From the NCBI RefSeq assembly GCF_001672295.1, contig NZ_JXMS01000007.1, positions 62,001 through 126,000 of the forward strand: DNA of 64,000 bases. The letters are read 5' to 3'. The translations under genes were made by a program, and so were the position numbers. This stretch comes from Halodesulfovibrio spirochaetisodalis. Its GTDB lineage: Bacteria; Desulfobacterota; Desulfovibrionia; Desulfovibrionales; Desulfovibrionaceae. Below the pieces are notes generated by a model. It was not told the origin of the DNA, searched no databases, and saw nothing but the letters and a program-made list of their open reading frames with translations. Within the stretch, counting starts at the first letter, position 1. Every line of letters begins with the position of its first letter. This document shows positions 46,323 through 56,127 of the stretch, piece after piece.

Positions 46323-48047
46323 ATGAATTTGAAAGCACGTATGCTTTGGTCATTTATTTCTATTTTCATGGTTATTGTTGCCATGTTTTCGAGCACTTAC
46401 TACGTCACAAGCCTACAAAAAAGTGACGGACTTGTTATCAACCTATCCGGCAGACAACGAATGCTCAGTCAAAAAATAGCAAAAGAGACCATGACACTCT
46501 CCTTTGCAAAAGACAGAGCCGCAGCTGAAACTGAATTACGTGCTTCGGAGGAAGTGTTCGACCTCACACTCAGAGCACTTATCAATTCAGGCTATGCACC
46601 GCTTACACTGAGTCCTACCGGAGTAACCGCGTATCTTCCTGAGGCTAAAGGAGATGTGCGCAAGCAGCTTCTTAATGTTGAAAGCATCTGGAAAGATTAC
46701 AAAGCGCTTGTAGAAAAAGCCCGCAAAGGAAACGAGAGCGCTCTGCATTCCATCACAACACAAAGCATGATGGTGCTTAAAGCTATGAACAAAGCTGTAG
46801 GCATGCTGCAGCACGAAGCAGACCAGCGAGTTCAAATGCTGCTGATGCTGCAAACCGCCTTTATTATTTTAGGGGCAGCACTGCTCTACTTTGTTCTTCT
46901 GAACCTGCGAAAACACCTGTTTGCCCCGCTTGATGACCTGCGGGCATTCGCAAACAAGGTTTCCCAGGGTGATCTTCATGCATCGATTAATGCCACCTAC
47001 CTGCTTGAGTTTGAAAAACTAAAAAATGATACAGTTTCGATGGTGACAAAGCTGAATGCGCTAATGAAGCAGGCGGAAGATGCCAGTGAAGAAGCCAGAC
47101 ACAGTGCATTACGCACTGAAGAAGCCCTTAAGGAAGCACAAACAAAAGAGCGCCGCATATCCCGCATTGTAGGAACCATCCGCACTGTTGCTGAAAAAGC
47201 AAAAGATATTTCTGCACATGTAGATGAGTCCATCAGCAATCTCAGCGTTCAGGTAGATACGGTGAACAACGGGGTTGATGTTCAGCGCGAGCGTATGATC
47301 GAAACCGCCACTGCCATGACGCAGATGAATTCCACGGTTGCAGAAGTAGCGCACAATGCTTCCAACGCTGCAGAATTAGCAAACAACTCAAAAGAGCATG
47401 CGGAAGAAGGGGCAACTGGCGTACGTCAGGCCGTGCATTCCATTGAGCTTATCCAGAAGAGCATTCTGGAATTGAAAGAATCCATGCTTGAGTTGGGCAG
47501 CCAGACGGACTCTATCTCAAAGGTTATGGAAGTCATTAACGACATTGCTGATCAGACAAACCTGTTGGCACTCAATGCCGCCATTGAAGCAGCACGAGCT
47601 GGCGAAGCAGGTAAAGGCTTTGCTGTAGTTGCGGATGAAGTGCGCAAACTTGCAGAAAAAACCATGCATGCCACCCGTGATGTGGGCGACGCAATCACCC
47701 TCATACAAACACAAGCTCATACTAATATTGAAGCGGTTGAAAGCGCCGCAGTAGAAATTACAGCATCAACAAAAGCTGCTGAAGCTGCCGGAACATCCAT
47801 GGAGACAATTGTTTCCATGACATATGATACAGCACATCAGATTACGTCCATCGCCACAGCATCAGAAGAACAGGCTGCTGTTTCTGACCAGATTGAGCAC
47901 GCGGTAAATACTGTTACCGGCATTGCCGAAGAAACAGCAGACGGCATGGCAAAGGCTTCGGGAGAGCTCACAGAGATTTCCTCACTCACAGCCAAGCTCG
48001 ACAGCCTGCTGTCAGATATGCAGCAAGAAGCTGTCGTTTCAAACTAA
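46323..48047 (+). CDS. Methyl-accepting chemotaxis protein with PilJ/NarX-like sensor
   Basis: 574 residues. TM1 (about 8-30), periplasmic helical sensor with the P-box-like [18 protein letters not shown] of the PilJ/NarX-type family (about 38-175), TM2 (about 178-200), HAMP-like segment, coiled coil and signalling domain with tip [20 protein letters not shown]. The sensor resembles nitrate/nitrite receptors and type IV pilus transducers; the ligand is unknown. The frame is open from 46245, but ATG 46323 has AGGGGGG in front and begins the first membrane helix properly. Unrelated in its sensor to the two tandem receptors near 12-17 kb. Confidence 0.9.
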   Translation: MNLKARMLWSFISIFMVIVAMFSSTYYVTSLQKSDGLVINLSGRQRMLSQKIAKETMTLSFAKDRAAAETELRASEEVFDLTLRALINSGYAPLTLSPTGVTAYLPEAKGDVRKQLLNVESIWKDYKALVEKARKGNESALHSITTQSMMVLKAMNKAVGMLQHEADQRVQMLLMLQTAFIILGAALLYFVLLNLRKHLFAPLDDLRAFANKVSQGDLHASINATYLLEFEKLKNDTVSMVTKLNALMKQAEDASEEARHSALRTEEALKEAQTKERRISRIVGTIRTVAEKAKDISAHVDESISNLSVQVDTVNNGVDVQRERMIETATAMTQMNSTVAEVAHNASNAAELANNSKEHAEEGATGVRQAVHSIELIQKSILELKESMLELGSQTDSISKVMEVINDIADQTNLLALNAAIEAARAGEAGKGFAVVADEVRKLAEKTMHATRDVGDAITLIQTQAHTNIEAVESAAVEITASTKAAEAAGTSMETIVSMTYDTAHQITSIATASEEQAAVSDQIEHAVNTVTGIAEETADGMAKASGELTEISSLTAKLDSLLSDMQQEAVVSN

Positions 48048-48058
48048 TAACTGCATAC

Positions 48059-48095
48059 AAAAACCCCGTGCTGAAAACTTCAACACGGGGTTTTA
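48059..48095 (+). terminator. Terminator after chemoreceptor 3
   Basis: AAACCCCGTG (48061-48070) pairs with CACGGGGTTT (48084-48093), followed by TATTA. Perfect 10-bp stem. Confidence 0.85.
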
Positions 48096-48381
48096 TTACA
48101 TTTTATAACGACTGAATCAGACGGGACCAAGCCCCCTTTACGATTGCGGACAACAGCGCACCCTGCCAGATTATTACGGGCAGAAAAAAACACACCACGC
48201 CCTACAGCGCACGCACATTCCACGAAGCTCACTACCCTGCGGATGCTCCACATCATCTGATTGTCATCAATCTGAAAGAGGACTTAGCCCCTGAGTAGGG
48301 ATGCAAGGGGTAGGGGCTTACGCATCACGCTGTGTGTCTTCCCATCAATATGAAAAACAGTGCAACCTACCCGAACGACCC
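48096..48381. other. Intergenic region, nothing recognised
   Basis: No ORF with coding character, RNA gene or repeat was recognised between the chemoreceptor terminator and the end of the AraC-type gene. Confidence 0.35.
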
Positions 48382-49185
48382 TTAATATTTAGAAGGTGGG
48401 ACACCATACGCTTTGCGAAATGCGTGCACAAAATGGCTCTGATCATAGAACCCGACGCTCGCAGCAACGCTTGAAACCCGCTCGCCCTTGCTCAGCAAAG
48501 CACATGCATATTCCAACCGCAGTTGTTTAAGCCAGTTGTACGGTGTAACCCCGACAGTTGATTTGAATCGGCGCAGGAACTGATAGCGGTTCAAATTACA
48601 CAGGGCAGCAAGCTGCTCCAGCGTAATTTTTTCCGAAAGATTATCGTGGCAGTAATCGCGCACTTCTTTCCAGTGAGGGCGACCAAGGCGATTGTTCGAA
48701 GTATCAACGGACAATACATCCACATGCCCAAGCAGCTGCTTTATCAGTCCGAGCCATTGCTCTTCGACAAACATCGATGTGGCATCACCACGCTGCAGAA
48801 CGGTATGCAGGGTATGCGCTCTGTGCCACAACGTTTTGTCATCAAGCACAGTGCTGCCGAACTCAATCCGGTGAGCAGAGTCCACGGCTTCCGCCATTTC
48901 TTCTGTAAGAATATTAGGAGGAATACGGAATGTTTTCAGGGTGTATTCACTATTTTCATAGCCGGAACCGTCATGCATTTCATCCGGAGACAGGACAGAG
49001 ACCCGCCCAGGCCCAATGAGGGACGTTGTTCCGAATGCACTCTGCTTTTGCACTCCTTCCACCACCAGCCCTATATGATAGTCCAAGTGGAAGTGACGCT
49101 CAAAACTGAACGTGGAAAAGTGCCCGTCGCTTAGCACAAGCCCCGGTACATCCGGTGCACGAAAATAGTGAACAGTATCCTGCAT
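48382..49185 (-). CDS. AraC-family transcriptional regulator
   Basis: 267 residues. N-terminal cupin-like sensor domain (about 10-150; FSFERHFHLDYHIGLVVEGVQ with metal-type His, GPGRVSVLSPDEMHDG) and C-terminal double helix-turn-helix (about 165-265; LEQLAALCNLNRYQFLRRFK, VASSVGF-like second HTH VAASVGFYDQSHFVHAFRK and the terminal YGVPPSKY). It lies just downstream of, and in the same direction as, the threonine aldolase gene (59-base gap), so control of that gene or of an amino-acid exporter is plausible but unproven. Confidence 0.9.
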   Translation of the reverse strand: MQDTVHYFRAPDVPGLVLSDGHFSTFSFERHFHLDYHIGLVVEGVQKQSAFGTTSLIGPGRVSVLSPDEMHDGSGYENSEYTLKTFRIPPNILTEEMAEAVDSAHRIEFGSTVLDDKTLWHRAHTLHTVLQRGDATSMFVEEQWLGLIKQLLGHVDVLSVDTSNNRLGRPHWKEVRDYCHDNLSEKITLEQLAALCNLNRYQFLRRFKSTVGVTPYNWLKQLRLEYACALLSKGERVSSVAASVGFYDQSHFVHAFRKAYGVPPSKY

Positions 49186-49244
49186 AACGTCTGCCTACCT
49201 ACCCGCAACACAGTGTCCCTGTCAAAACTCTATCGGCTCAGTCC

Positions 49245-50303
49245 TTACACAGCCTTTGCAAAGCTGGCAGCCTGATGCACTGCGGATAAAAAGTGTTGAA
49301 TATCCTGCTCGGTTGTCGCAAATGAAGTCACAAAGCGCACTACGCCCGGTTCCCATCTGTCATGGTAAAAACTAAAGCCCTGCTCAAGCAGTCTGTCGAT
49401 GCAGTACTGCGGCATATTACAGAAAATGATGTTTGCCTGCGGAGAGCCGATTATTGAAATTTGTGAGATTTTCTCCAGCCCGTTTTTCAGCATTGCCGCC
49501 ATGGCGTTTGCCTGACGCGCATTCTTCAGCCAGAGATCATTTTCGAGATACCCCAGCATCTGGGCTGCCATAAAGCGCATCTTTGAGCCAAGCTGTCCTG
49601 ATCTCTTTACACGGAATGCCATTTCGTGTGCGAGCGTTTTATCAAACACAATTATAGCCTCTGCGGACATAGTGCCGTTTTTCGTCGCCCCGAAGGACAG
49701 CATATCGACACCGCATCTCCATGTCATTTCCGCAGGAGAACATCCCAGTGCGACCAGAGCATTGGCAAAACGGGCACCGTCCATATGCATACGTAAACCG
49801 GAGTTTTTGGTGATAGCGCCTATTCTAAGAATTTCATCCACAGAGTAGATTGTGCCGGTTTCTGTCGCCTGCGTAAGGCTTACGCTTGCCGGTTGTGAGG
49901 AGTGCATATCCCCGACTCTGTGGCGTACGCCCCATTTCAGAGCTTCAGGATCAATCTTGGAATCTGCACCATCGAGTGTGAGTACGCGAGCGCCGGAGTT
50001 GAAAAATTCAGGAGCACCACATTCGTCATGGTTGATGTGGCCGTCATGATGACAAAGCACAGCACCCCACGGAGGAGTGAGTGCGCTAAGAGATAAGCAG
50101 TTAGCAGCAGTACCGGTTGTGACAAAAAAGACACTGACATCTTTCTCAAACACATCAGACAACATCTGCTCTGCCTGTTTTGAACATTCATCACGGCCGT
50201 ACGGATCTGCCTGTCCGTTATTGCAGCGAGCCATAGCTTCTAAAACTTGCGGGGAAACACCTGCGATATTATCGCTGGTAAAGGCAGTATTATATGTAGA
50301 CAC
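49245..50303 (-). CDS. Threonine aldolase-family PLP enzyme (low-specificity L-threonine aldolase-like)
   Basis: 352 residues, fold-type I PLP enzyme of the beta-eliminating lyase/threonine aldolase group. Visible: FTSDNIAGVSPQVLEAM at the start, HHDGHINHDECGAPEFF, RMHMDGARFANAL (Asp-X-Ala for the PLP ring) and the PLP Lys in LSFGATKNGTM. Typical activity is cleavage of L-threonine or allo-threonine to glycine and acetaldehyde. Ribosome site: GAGGAG-like sequence directly before ATG. Followed by an AraC regulator gene. Confidence 0.88.
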   Translation of the reverse strand: MSTYNTAFTSDNIAGVSPQVLEAMARCNNGQADPYGRDECSKQAEQMLSDVFEKDVSVFFVTTGTAANCLSLSALTPPWGAVLCHHDGHINHDECGAPEFFNSGARVLTLDGADSKIDPEALKWGVRHRVGDMHSSQPASVSLTQATETGTIYSVDEILRIGAITKNSGLRMHMDGARFANALVALGCSPAEMTWRCGVDMLSFGATKNGTMSAEAIIVFDKTLAHEMAFRVKRSGQLGSKMRFMAAQMLGYLENDLWLKNARQANAMAAMLKNGLEKISQISIIGSPQANIIFCNMPQYCIDRLLEQGFSFYHDRWEPGVVRFVTSFATTEQDIQHFLSAVHQAASFAKAV

Positions 50304-50470
50304 GGGGGGTTGCTCCTCATGATTCCAAAATAAATGAAATTAGAACCTGAGTATGCAAAATACTCCTGTCTCTGCATTGTAAAATATTGCACTCTACCTG
50401 TACGTTAAAAAAACACCACTTATAAAACAATAAGTTACAGACACAGCACAAACTGAAGAATCAAAAAACA

Positions 50471-50506
50471 AGAAAAGCGGGTGAACTCCAGTTCACCCGC
50501 TTTTCT
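50471..50506 (-). terminator. Terminator of purL
   Basis: GAAAAGCGGGTGAACT and its exact complement form a stem of about 16 bp around a two-base centre. On the minus strand it is followed by TTGTTTTTTG. It sits after the purL stop and before the upstream region of the threonine aldolase gene. Confidence 0.85.
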
Positions 50507-50597
50507 CACCAAAACCATCTGTGCGCAGCAAGTCCCGAATAATCTTGCCGCACCAGAACTCAAGCCTAAGCTATAGTGTTCCCATAAACGCTATTGC

Positions 50598-53579
50598 TTA
50601 AAACTTGAGTGTGCCCTTAAAGGACTGAGCAAGCGATTCGCAGTTGTCAGCAACCAGTACTGTTGCACCGGAAGCAATAACGAACTGTTCGTCGCCTGTA
50701 ACTTCACCCAGACAGCCATAAGCCTGTCCGGCAAATATTTCTTCAAAAGCCTCTACTTTGTCTTCCGGTACGGAAACAACCAGACGGGAAGCAGATTCAG
50801 AGTACAGTACTTCTGTCGCATTCATTTCTTCTGTCACCGGAACAGCATCAAGATTGATGAGTGCACCGGTACGACCTGCAAGCGCCATTTCTGCGAGAGC
50901 AACTCCAAGGCCGCCATCAGAACAATCGTGACACGCATTGATAGCGCCTGCGCCAATGGCCTTATGAACAGCACGGTAGCGTGCCAGTGCAGATTCAGCA
51001 TCCACTTTAGGGAATGCAGCAGCGCTGATGCCAAGCTCTTCAGCAACTTCAGAGCCAGCCAGTTCTCTGGCTGTTGCACCGAGAACATAAATCTTGTCGC
51101 CGTCCTGCTTAAAGTCAGATGTGGTTGTTTTATTCACATCTTTCACAACGCCCATGACTGAGAACAAAACAGTCGGCGGGATAGAAATCTTTACACCACC
51201 GCCGGTGTAGTCGTTCTTCATGGAGTCCTTACCGGAAATACACGGTACGCCGTACGCGGTACAGAAATCGGCAAGTGCCTTGTTAGCACGAACAAGCTGA
51301 GCAAGCTTGTAATGACCATCAGGAGTCTTTTCAGACTGCACAGGGTCACACCAGCAGAAGTTATCCACACCGGACATGAAGTCCACGTCACCACCAACAG
51401 CAACAGCGTTACGGACAGCTTCGTCAATTACGTTCGCCATCATCCAGTAACTGTCGTAATCGCTCAATGTCGGGTTAATACCGTGAGAAAGAACGATACC
51501 ACTGTCAGAATCAAGGATAGGACGCACAACGCCAGCATCGGACGGGCCGTCACACTTAACACCGACCATCGGCTTGATTACGCTGCCGCCTTTAACCTCA
51601 TGGTCATACTGGCGCACAACGTATTCTTTAGAGCAGATGTTCAGGCGTGCAAGCATGGATTTGAGCAAATTGCCCTGCTCAGCATCCGCCACAGTTACAG
51701 ACTCATCCTTATGCTCAGGACGTTCCCAAACAGCTTTGAGCTGCATCTGCGGAACACCGTCGTGCAGGAAGTCCATGCTCAGGAATGCAACCGGCTTGTC
51801 ACCATATGTCACATGGAAGTAGCCGCTGTCTGTGAATTCACCAAGCGCAGAGGCTTCAACATCCATGCGCTCAGCAAGCGCCATAAACTCTTCGAGCTTA
51901 TCAGCAGGAACTGCAAGAGTCATACGCTCCTGTGCCTCAGAAAGAAGAATTTCCCAAGGACGCAGACCATCGTACTTTAACGGAGCTTTGGACAAGTCCA
52001 GACGACAGCCGTTGGTATCTTCTGCCATTTCGCCCACAGAAGAAGAAAGACCGCCTGCACCGTTATCAGTAATTGCGTTATACAGCCCTTTGTTACGCGC
52101 ACGCATAATAAAGTCATATGCCTTACGCTGTGTAATCGGGTCACCAATCTGAACCGCTGTAGCCGGAGACTCTTCATGCAACTCTTCAGAAGAGAAGGTT
52201 GCACCGTGAATGCCGTCTTTACCGATTCGTCCGCCGACCATTACAATGGTGTCGCCTACCTTAGCAGCTTTCTCATAGCCCGGTTTGCCTGCAACAACTT
52301 TCGGAATCATACCCACGGTACCGCAGTATACAAGCGGTTTACCGAGGTAGCGTTCTTCAAAAACAATGGAGCCGTTAACGGTAGGGACACCTGATTTATT
52401 GCCACCGTGTTCAACACCTTCGCGAACGCCTTCAAGAACACGACGCGGGTGTAAAAGGCGCGGGGGAAGTTCTCCTTTATGGAACGGTGACGCAAAGCAA
52501 AATACGTTGGTGTTACATACAAGGTCAGCACCGATACCTGTTCCCATAGGGTCACGGTTTACGCCTACAATACCGGTAAGCGCTCCACCGTATGGATCAA
52601 GTGCGGATGGAGAGTTGTGTGTCTCCACCTTGATGCAAACATCATGGGTCTCGTTGAAGTCAATAACCCCTGCGTTATCCTTAAACACAGAGCGACAGAA
52701 ATCTTCTTTGCCCTTATTTTCACGGATAGTTTTAGTGGAGCCCATGACATATGTTTTGTAGAGGCTGTCGATAACCTCATTCTCACCGGTTTCTGTGTCG
52801 GTGTAGTCGATCTTGGAAGCAAAAATTTTATGTTTGCAGTGCTCTGACCAAGTCTGCGCAAGTACTTCTACTTCAGCATCGCTTGGTTCTGCGCTTAATC
52901 CTGTTTTTACACGCTCTACAACCACATCAGGGTTTGCGTAGTAATCACGGATGGTATGCAGTTCTTCCAGAGACAGTGCCAGCGTATTCTCACGGGAAAA
53001 TGCCATCAGTTCATCATCAGACATAGTAGAGAACGGCAGGTTGACGACTTCGTCATTAGCCTGACCGGAAACCCGTGCAGCAACAGCAGCAAAACCCGGC
53101 TCTTTTTGCCAGTCTGCTTTGCTTTTGTATTCAAAACGCTGAATCAGCTCGTTCGCCAGCACATCACGACCAATGGAGGCAATCGCATCTTCAGAAAAAT
53201 CACCATAAATATGGTACTGGTCTGCAACATATACAGATACGCTTTCGCGATCTTCAAGTTCCAGTACAATAGCAATGGTTTCCCGCGCTGTGCGGCCTTC
53301 GTTATCTGTTACACCCGGACGGAACCCAACTTCGAGTACCCAGTCTGCCTGACTGGATACCGGAGAAAGCGCCGCGTCCTGAAGTACGGGATCATGCAGA
53401 GCTGCCTCACGCACAACTGTAGCAAGTTGCTCTTCTGTAAGACCGTCCACAGTAAACACCTTGACCTGACGAACTTCTTTCACGTCAAATCCGAGAGCTT
53501 CCCTGATCTTGTTAGCAGTTTTGATACCCTGAGTATCAACAACACCTTCTCTAAGACCAGCTTCAATGCGCCGCAGCAT
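50598..53579 (-). CDS. purL: Phosphoribosylformylglycinamidine synthase, PurS-PurL fusion without glutaminase
   Basis: 993 residues. ATP-dependent amidation of FGAR to FGAM in purine synthesis. The N-terminal 160 residues look like two PurS-type modules (REGVVDTQGIKTANKIREALGF; FRPGVTDNEGRTARE), then linker and two AIR-synthase halves (SEHCKHKIF, VKVETHNSPSALDPYGGA, and in the second half GKDSMKNDY and ACHDCSDGGLGVALAEMAL). The protein ends without the C-terminal glutamine amidotransferase found in the 1,290-residue enteric enzyme, so a separate PurQ must exist elsewhere. CAGGAG precedes the ATG. Confidence 0.92.
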   Translation of the reverse strand: MLRRIEAGLREGVVDTQGIKTANKIREALGFDVKEVRQVKVFTVDGLTEEQLATVVREAALHDPVLQDAALSPVSSQADWVLEVGFRPGVTDNEGRTARETIAIVLELEDRESVSVYVADQYHIYGDFSEDAIASIGRDVLANELIQRFEYKSKADWQKEPGFAAVAARVSGQANDEVVNLPFSTMSDDELMAFSRENTLALSLEELHTIRDYYANPDVVVERVKTGLSAEPSDAEVEVLAQTWSEHCKHKIFASKIDYTDTETGENEVIDSLYKTYVMGSTKTIRENKGKEDFCRSVFKDNAGVIDFNETHDVCIKVETHNSPSALDPYGGALTGIVGVNRDPMGTGIGADLVCNTNVFCFASPFHKGELPPRLLHPRRVLEGVREGVEHGGNKSGVPTVNGSIVFEERYLGKPLVYCGTVGMIPKVVAGKPGYEKAAKVGDTIVMVGGRIGKDGIHGATFSSEELHEESPATAVQIGDPITQRKAYDFIMRARNKGLYNAITDNGAGGLSSSVGEMAEDTNGCRLDLSKAPLKYDGLRPWEILLSEAQERMTLAVPADKLEEFMALAERMDVEASALGEFTDSGYFHVTYGDKPVAFLSMDFLHDGVPQMQLKAVWERPEHKDESVTVADAEQGNLLKSMLARLNICSKEYVVRQYDHEVKGGSVIKPMVGVKCDGPSDAGVVRPILDSDSGIVLSHGINPTLSDYDSYWMMANVIDEAVRNAVAVGGDVDFMSGVDNFCWCDPVQSEKTPDGHYKLAQLVRANKALADFCTAYGVPCISGKDSMKNDYTGGGVKISIPPTVLFSVMGVVKDVNKTTTSDFKQDGDKIYVLGATARELAGSEVAEELGISAAAFPKVDAESALARYRAVHKAIGAGAINACHDCSDGGLGVALAEMALAGRTGALINLDAVPVTEEMNATEVLYSESASRLVVSVPEDKVEAFEEIFAGQAYGCLGEVTGDEQFVIASGATVLVADNCESLAQSFKGTLKF

Positions 53580-53782
53580 GTATTTTCTCCTGATGCTTGC
53601 TGAAATTAACGGTTAACGGCACCAAAGCCGAAACCGCCATATGAATAGAGTAAACACACCAACACAGTTTCTTCCGGCTGTGATGGCGGGGTATATACCC
53701 CATTTGAATCCAAAGCCAAGAACTGTCCACCTGAGACACCTCGGTACACTGCAAGACAGTTTCAATATTCTTTTAAGAGGAT

Positions 53783-53873
53783 GCCTCCGGCGGCGCTTAT
53801 CAGCGGGATGCCTCTGGCAGCTGGGCTGAAAACTTTAAAAAGTTTTCCCCCAGACCCCCTTTCAAACTTTTTA
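53783..53873 (+). repeat. Palindromic intergenic repeat, copy B
   Basis: GCCTCCGGCGGC (53783-53794), an insert with a variant GCCTCTGGCAGC, then GAAAACTTT-AAAAAGTTTTC hairpin, CCCCCAGACCCCCTTTC and AAACTTTTT. Same module order as copy A. Lies in the 534-base non-coding gap between purL and the polyprenyl synthase gene. Confidence 0.7.
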
Positions 53874-54076
53874 TATGCGACGCGGTCTCTTATTTAAATC
53901 CCACTCGCGGCTATGCTTCACTACCGCTTCTACGAATAGAACATATTTTATGGAACGCTACTCTCATTCCCTGCAAAAATACTAATCGGGTCAAGGGGCG
54001 GAGCCCTTTGCCCCTCTGAGAGTCGTCGAAAACCCGCCAGAGGCATAGCCCTCTTTTCAACTATTCTATCACAAAG
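53874..54076. other. Non-coding gap with further palindromic fragments
   Basis: No gene. Around 53995-54020 the sequence AAGGGGCGGAGCCCTTTGCCCCT forms overlapping GC-rich palindromes, and CCGCCAGAGGC at about 54033 is a degraded relative of the repeat end module. Confidence 0.5.
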
Positions 54077-54108
54077 TAAAAAGCCGCAGGGTTTCCCCTA
54101 CGGCTGTA
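54077..54108 (-). terminator. Terminator of polyprenyl synthase gene
   Basis: AGCCGCAGGG (54082-54091) pairs with CCCTACGGCT (54096-54105) with one mismatch. T-rich sequence flanks it on either strand; it lies just after the minus-strand stop codon. Confidence 0.7.
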
Positions 54109-54113
54109 TTTTT

Positions 54114-55082
54114 TTATGCGCTACGTGATTTCACGTAATCCAGAGTTTGCAACAAGATTGTCCGCTCAGGACATACTGGCAACGTTTCCAGCGCTTGCTG
54201 CGCTTTATCAAGATACGAATTCGCAAGTTCACGGGTTGCGTCATCAAGTCCGAGAGTGCGAATCTGTTCTGCAACAGAGCACACTTCTTCTTCCGTGAAT
54301 GTGCCTGCTTCGAACTTAGTTACAAAATCATCCCGTTCTGCACCGTTAAGAGTTTCAAGGTACATAAGCAACGGCGGTGTAAGCTTGCCTTCACGCAGGT
54401 CACCTGCAACGGGCTTACCTATCTCTTTTGTAGAAACAGCAAAATCCAGTGCGTCATCCACAATCTGGAATGCGATTCCGAGATTCATACCAAAGTCAGA
54501 AGCCGCAGCAATCTGCTCTTCTGTGCCACCTGCTTTGATTGCTCCCATGATACAGGATGCCTGAAGCAGAAATGCGGTCTTACCCTTAATAATGTTGATG
54601 TAGGTTTCCTGCGGATGATTTGTTGAATGAAGATATTCAATTTCTTCAATCTCACCGGTTGCAGTTTCTACAATAGCTTCTGCAATACACTGGGTAAGGC
54701 GTGCATCGTTATAGCGGGCAACCACAAGGTTTGCCTGCGCAAGAAGAACATCACCCGCAAGTACGGTTTTTGTATTCCCGAACTGGGTATGCGCCGCCGG
54801 TTTTCCGCGGCGTAATTCTGCATCATCAATAATGTCATCATGCAACAGTGTTGCTGAGTGAAGCAGCTCTACAGAACAGGCAAGCGGGTAAATATCGTCA
54901 TCTGTATACCCGAGAGTTGCAGCAGTAAGCAGAGTAAGCAAAGGACGCAGCCTTTTTCCTCCGGCAGTAAGCACATGGGAAACAACCGGCTGAACTAATA
55001 TATTAAGCTGTGCAGTCTCTGCAGCCAGAGTCGCATTAATTTTCGGTTGTTTTGACGTAAGGTACTCTAAGAGTTCTTGCAT
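54114..55082 (-). CDS. Polyprenyl diphosphate synthase (IspB/HepT-like, likely menaquinone side chain)
   Basis: 322 residues, trans-isoprenyl synthase. First Asp-rich motif in LLHDDIIDDAELRRG, second in IAFQIVDDALDF, GGKRLRPLL at the N-terminal side and the GKTAFLLQASC segment. The frame extends upstream to a GTG at 55115, but ATG 55082 has GGAAG seven bases before it and gives the usual N-terminus. Extends FPP/GGPP to the long chain of menaquinone. Menaquinone-related mqnB and ubiE lie close by on the same strand, supporting a quinone role. Chain length cannot be read from the sequence by eye. Confidence 0.9.
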   Translation of the reverse strand: MQELLEYLTSKQPKINATLAAETAQLNILVQPVVSHVLTAGGKRLRPLLTLLTAATLGYTDDDIYPLACSVELLHSATLLHDDIIDDAELRRGKPAAHTQFGNTKTVLAGDVLLAQANLVVARYNDARLTQCIAEAIVETATGEIEEIEYLHSTNHPQETYINIIKGKTAFLLQASCIMGAIKAGGTEEQIAAASDFGMNLGIAFQIVDDALDFAVSTKEIGKPVAGDLREGKLTPPLLMYLETLNGAERDDFVTKFEAGTFTEEEVCSVAEQIRTLGLDDATRELANSYLDKAQQALETLPVCPERTILLQTLDYVKSRSA

Positions 55083-55175
55083 AGAAAAGCTTCCATCGAA
55101 AAAACGTGAATCCACATTTTAGAAGCCATTGTAAAAATAGTGCCGAGTCTGCCGACAATAGTTTTAAAATGCCTT

Positions 55176-55901
55176 CTAAACAAAAAGCTCTCTGGCGTGT
55201 CTGCCAAGAGCTTGAAGCGCATCGTCAAGCTTCCAGTGTTCGGGCTTACGCGACCCCACCAGATTAGAAACGGTGCGAAGTTCAAGAAAAGGTATTCCGG
55301 CTTGAAGACAAGCAAGCGCAAGGGAGAACCCTTCCATATTCTCAGTAAGCGGTGCATACCGCTCTGTGAGCATACGGGCACGTTCTTCTGTTCCGGTGAC
55401 GCCGGATACTGTCATGCTTGCGCCTTTGAGTAAATCCTTAGGAGCAGATAATTTAAGCAAACGGAAGCCTTTTTCTGGTTCCAGCTCAATTCTATCCCAA
55501 ACAGAATACTGTCCATCGACGCCGGTATACTCCAGCACAGGGAATTTAATACCACGAGGATCAATCCCTTCTGCTGTGTGCAGGCCGTATTCCGGCCATA
55601 TTTCCGAATCAGCAGCAACAACGCTACCCAGCGGAGCTTGCTCTAAATCAAAACTTCCTGCAACCCCAAGGTTTACAACACCACAAACGCCCTTGTTCTC
55701 ACCCAGAACTCTGCCAATGCTCAGCGCGGCATTTACAGGCCCTACTCCGGTAACAACAAGTAAACAGCGATGTCCGTTTACAGGGGATTCGCAACATTCT
55801 CCAGTAGTAGGCAGTTTACAGCCCACTCGTCCACGTCTGTTAAACCCCAGCAGAACAGCCTTCATTTCAGTTTGTGTTGCTGTGGCAATTACCAGTGTCA
55901 T
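55176..55901 (-). CDS. mqnB: Futalosine hydrolase
   Basis: 241 residues of the nucleoside phosphorylase/MTA-nucleosidase superfamily. Release of hypoxanthine from futalosine in the alternative menaquinone pathway. Features: N-terminal LVIATATQTEMKAVL, VTGVGPVNAAL, VNLGVAGSF, the purine/ribose region MENMEGFSLALACLQAGIPF and RTVSNLVGSRKPEHW typical of MqnB. ATG overlaps the stop of a small upstream ORF (ATGA). Alternatives in the superfamily are MTA/SAH nucleosidase, but the VSNxVG ending and the polyprenyl synthase/ubiE context favour MqnB. Confidence 0.87.
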   Translation of the reverse strand: MTLVIATATQTEMKAVLLGFNRRGRVGCKLPTTGECCESPVNGHRCLLVVTGVGPVNAALSIGRVLGENKGVCGVVNLGVAGSFDLEQAPLGSVVAADSEIWPEYGLHTAEGIDPRGIKFPVLEYTGVDGQYSVWDRIELEPEKGFRLLKLSAPKDLLKGASMTVSGVTGTEERARMLTERYAPLTENMEGFSLALACLQAGIPFLELRTVSNLVGSRKPEHWKLDDALQALGRHARELFV

Positions 55902-56047
55902 TTCATTTTTTCCAACGTAAAGTTAACAAGCGTCCCGCCCAGTGAACGTTCGTCCACTATGCTTGCGTCACGCAATCTCGCAATACGTTCAACACGTCTG
56001 CGATCTTCTTCTGTGGCAGCAACAATGAGCTGTGTTCCTTTTTCCAT
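55898..56047 (-). CDS. Small ORF coupled to mqnB, unknown function
   Basis: 49 codons: begins MEKGTQLIVAATEEDRR, highly charged helical middle, ends VNFTLEKMK. Its TGA overlaps the mqnB ATG, which suggests real, coupled translation. No Shine-Dalgarno sequence is visible before the ATG. The same frame upstream continues to an in-frame TGA, and another frame there reads IAEKIAEQGI, so this could also be the 3' remnant of a longer, frameshifted gene. I do not recognise the family. Confidence 0.45.
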   Translation of the reverse strand: MEKGTQLIVAATEEDRRRVERIARLRDASIVDERSLGGTLVNFTLEKMK

Positions 56048-56127
56048 TTTTTTCAGAAGCGAACTCGCCTCGAAATACCCTGTTCAGCAATCTTTTCTGC
56101 AATCTACGCGCAAAGGTCCAGCCATCG

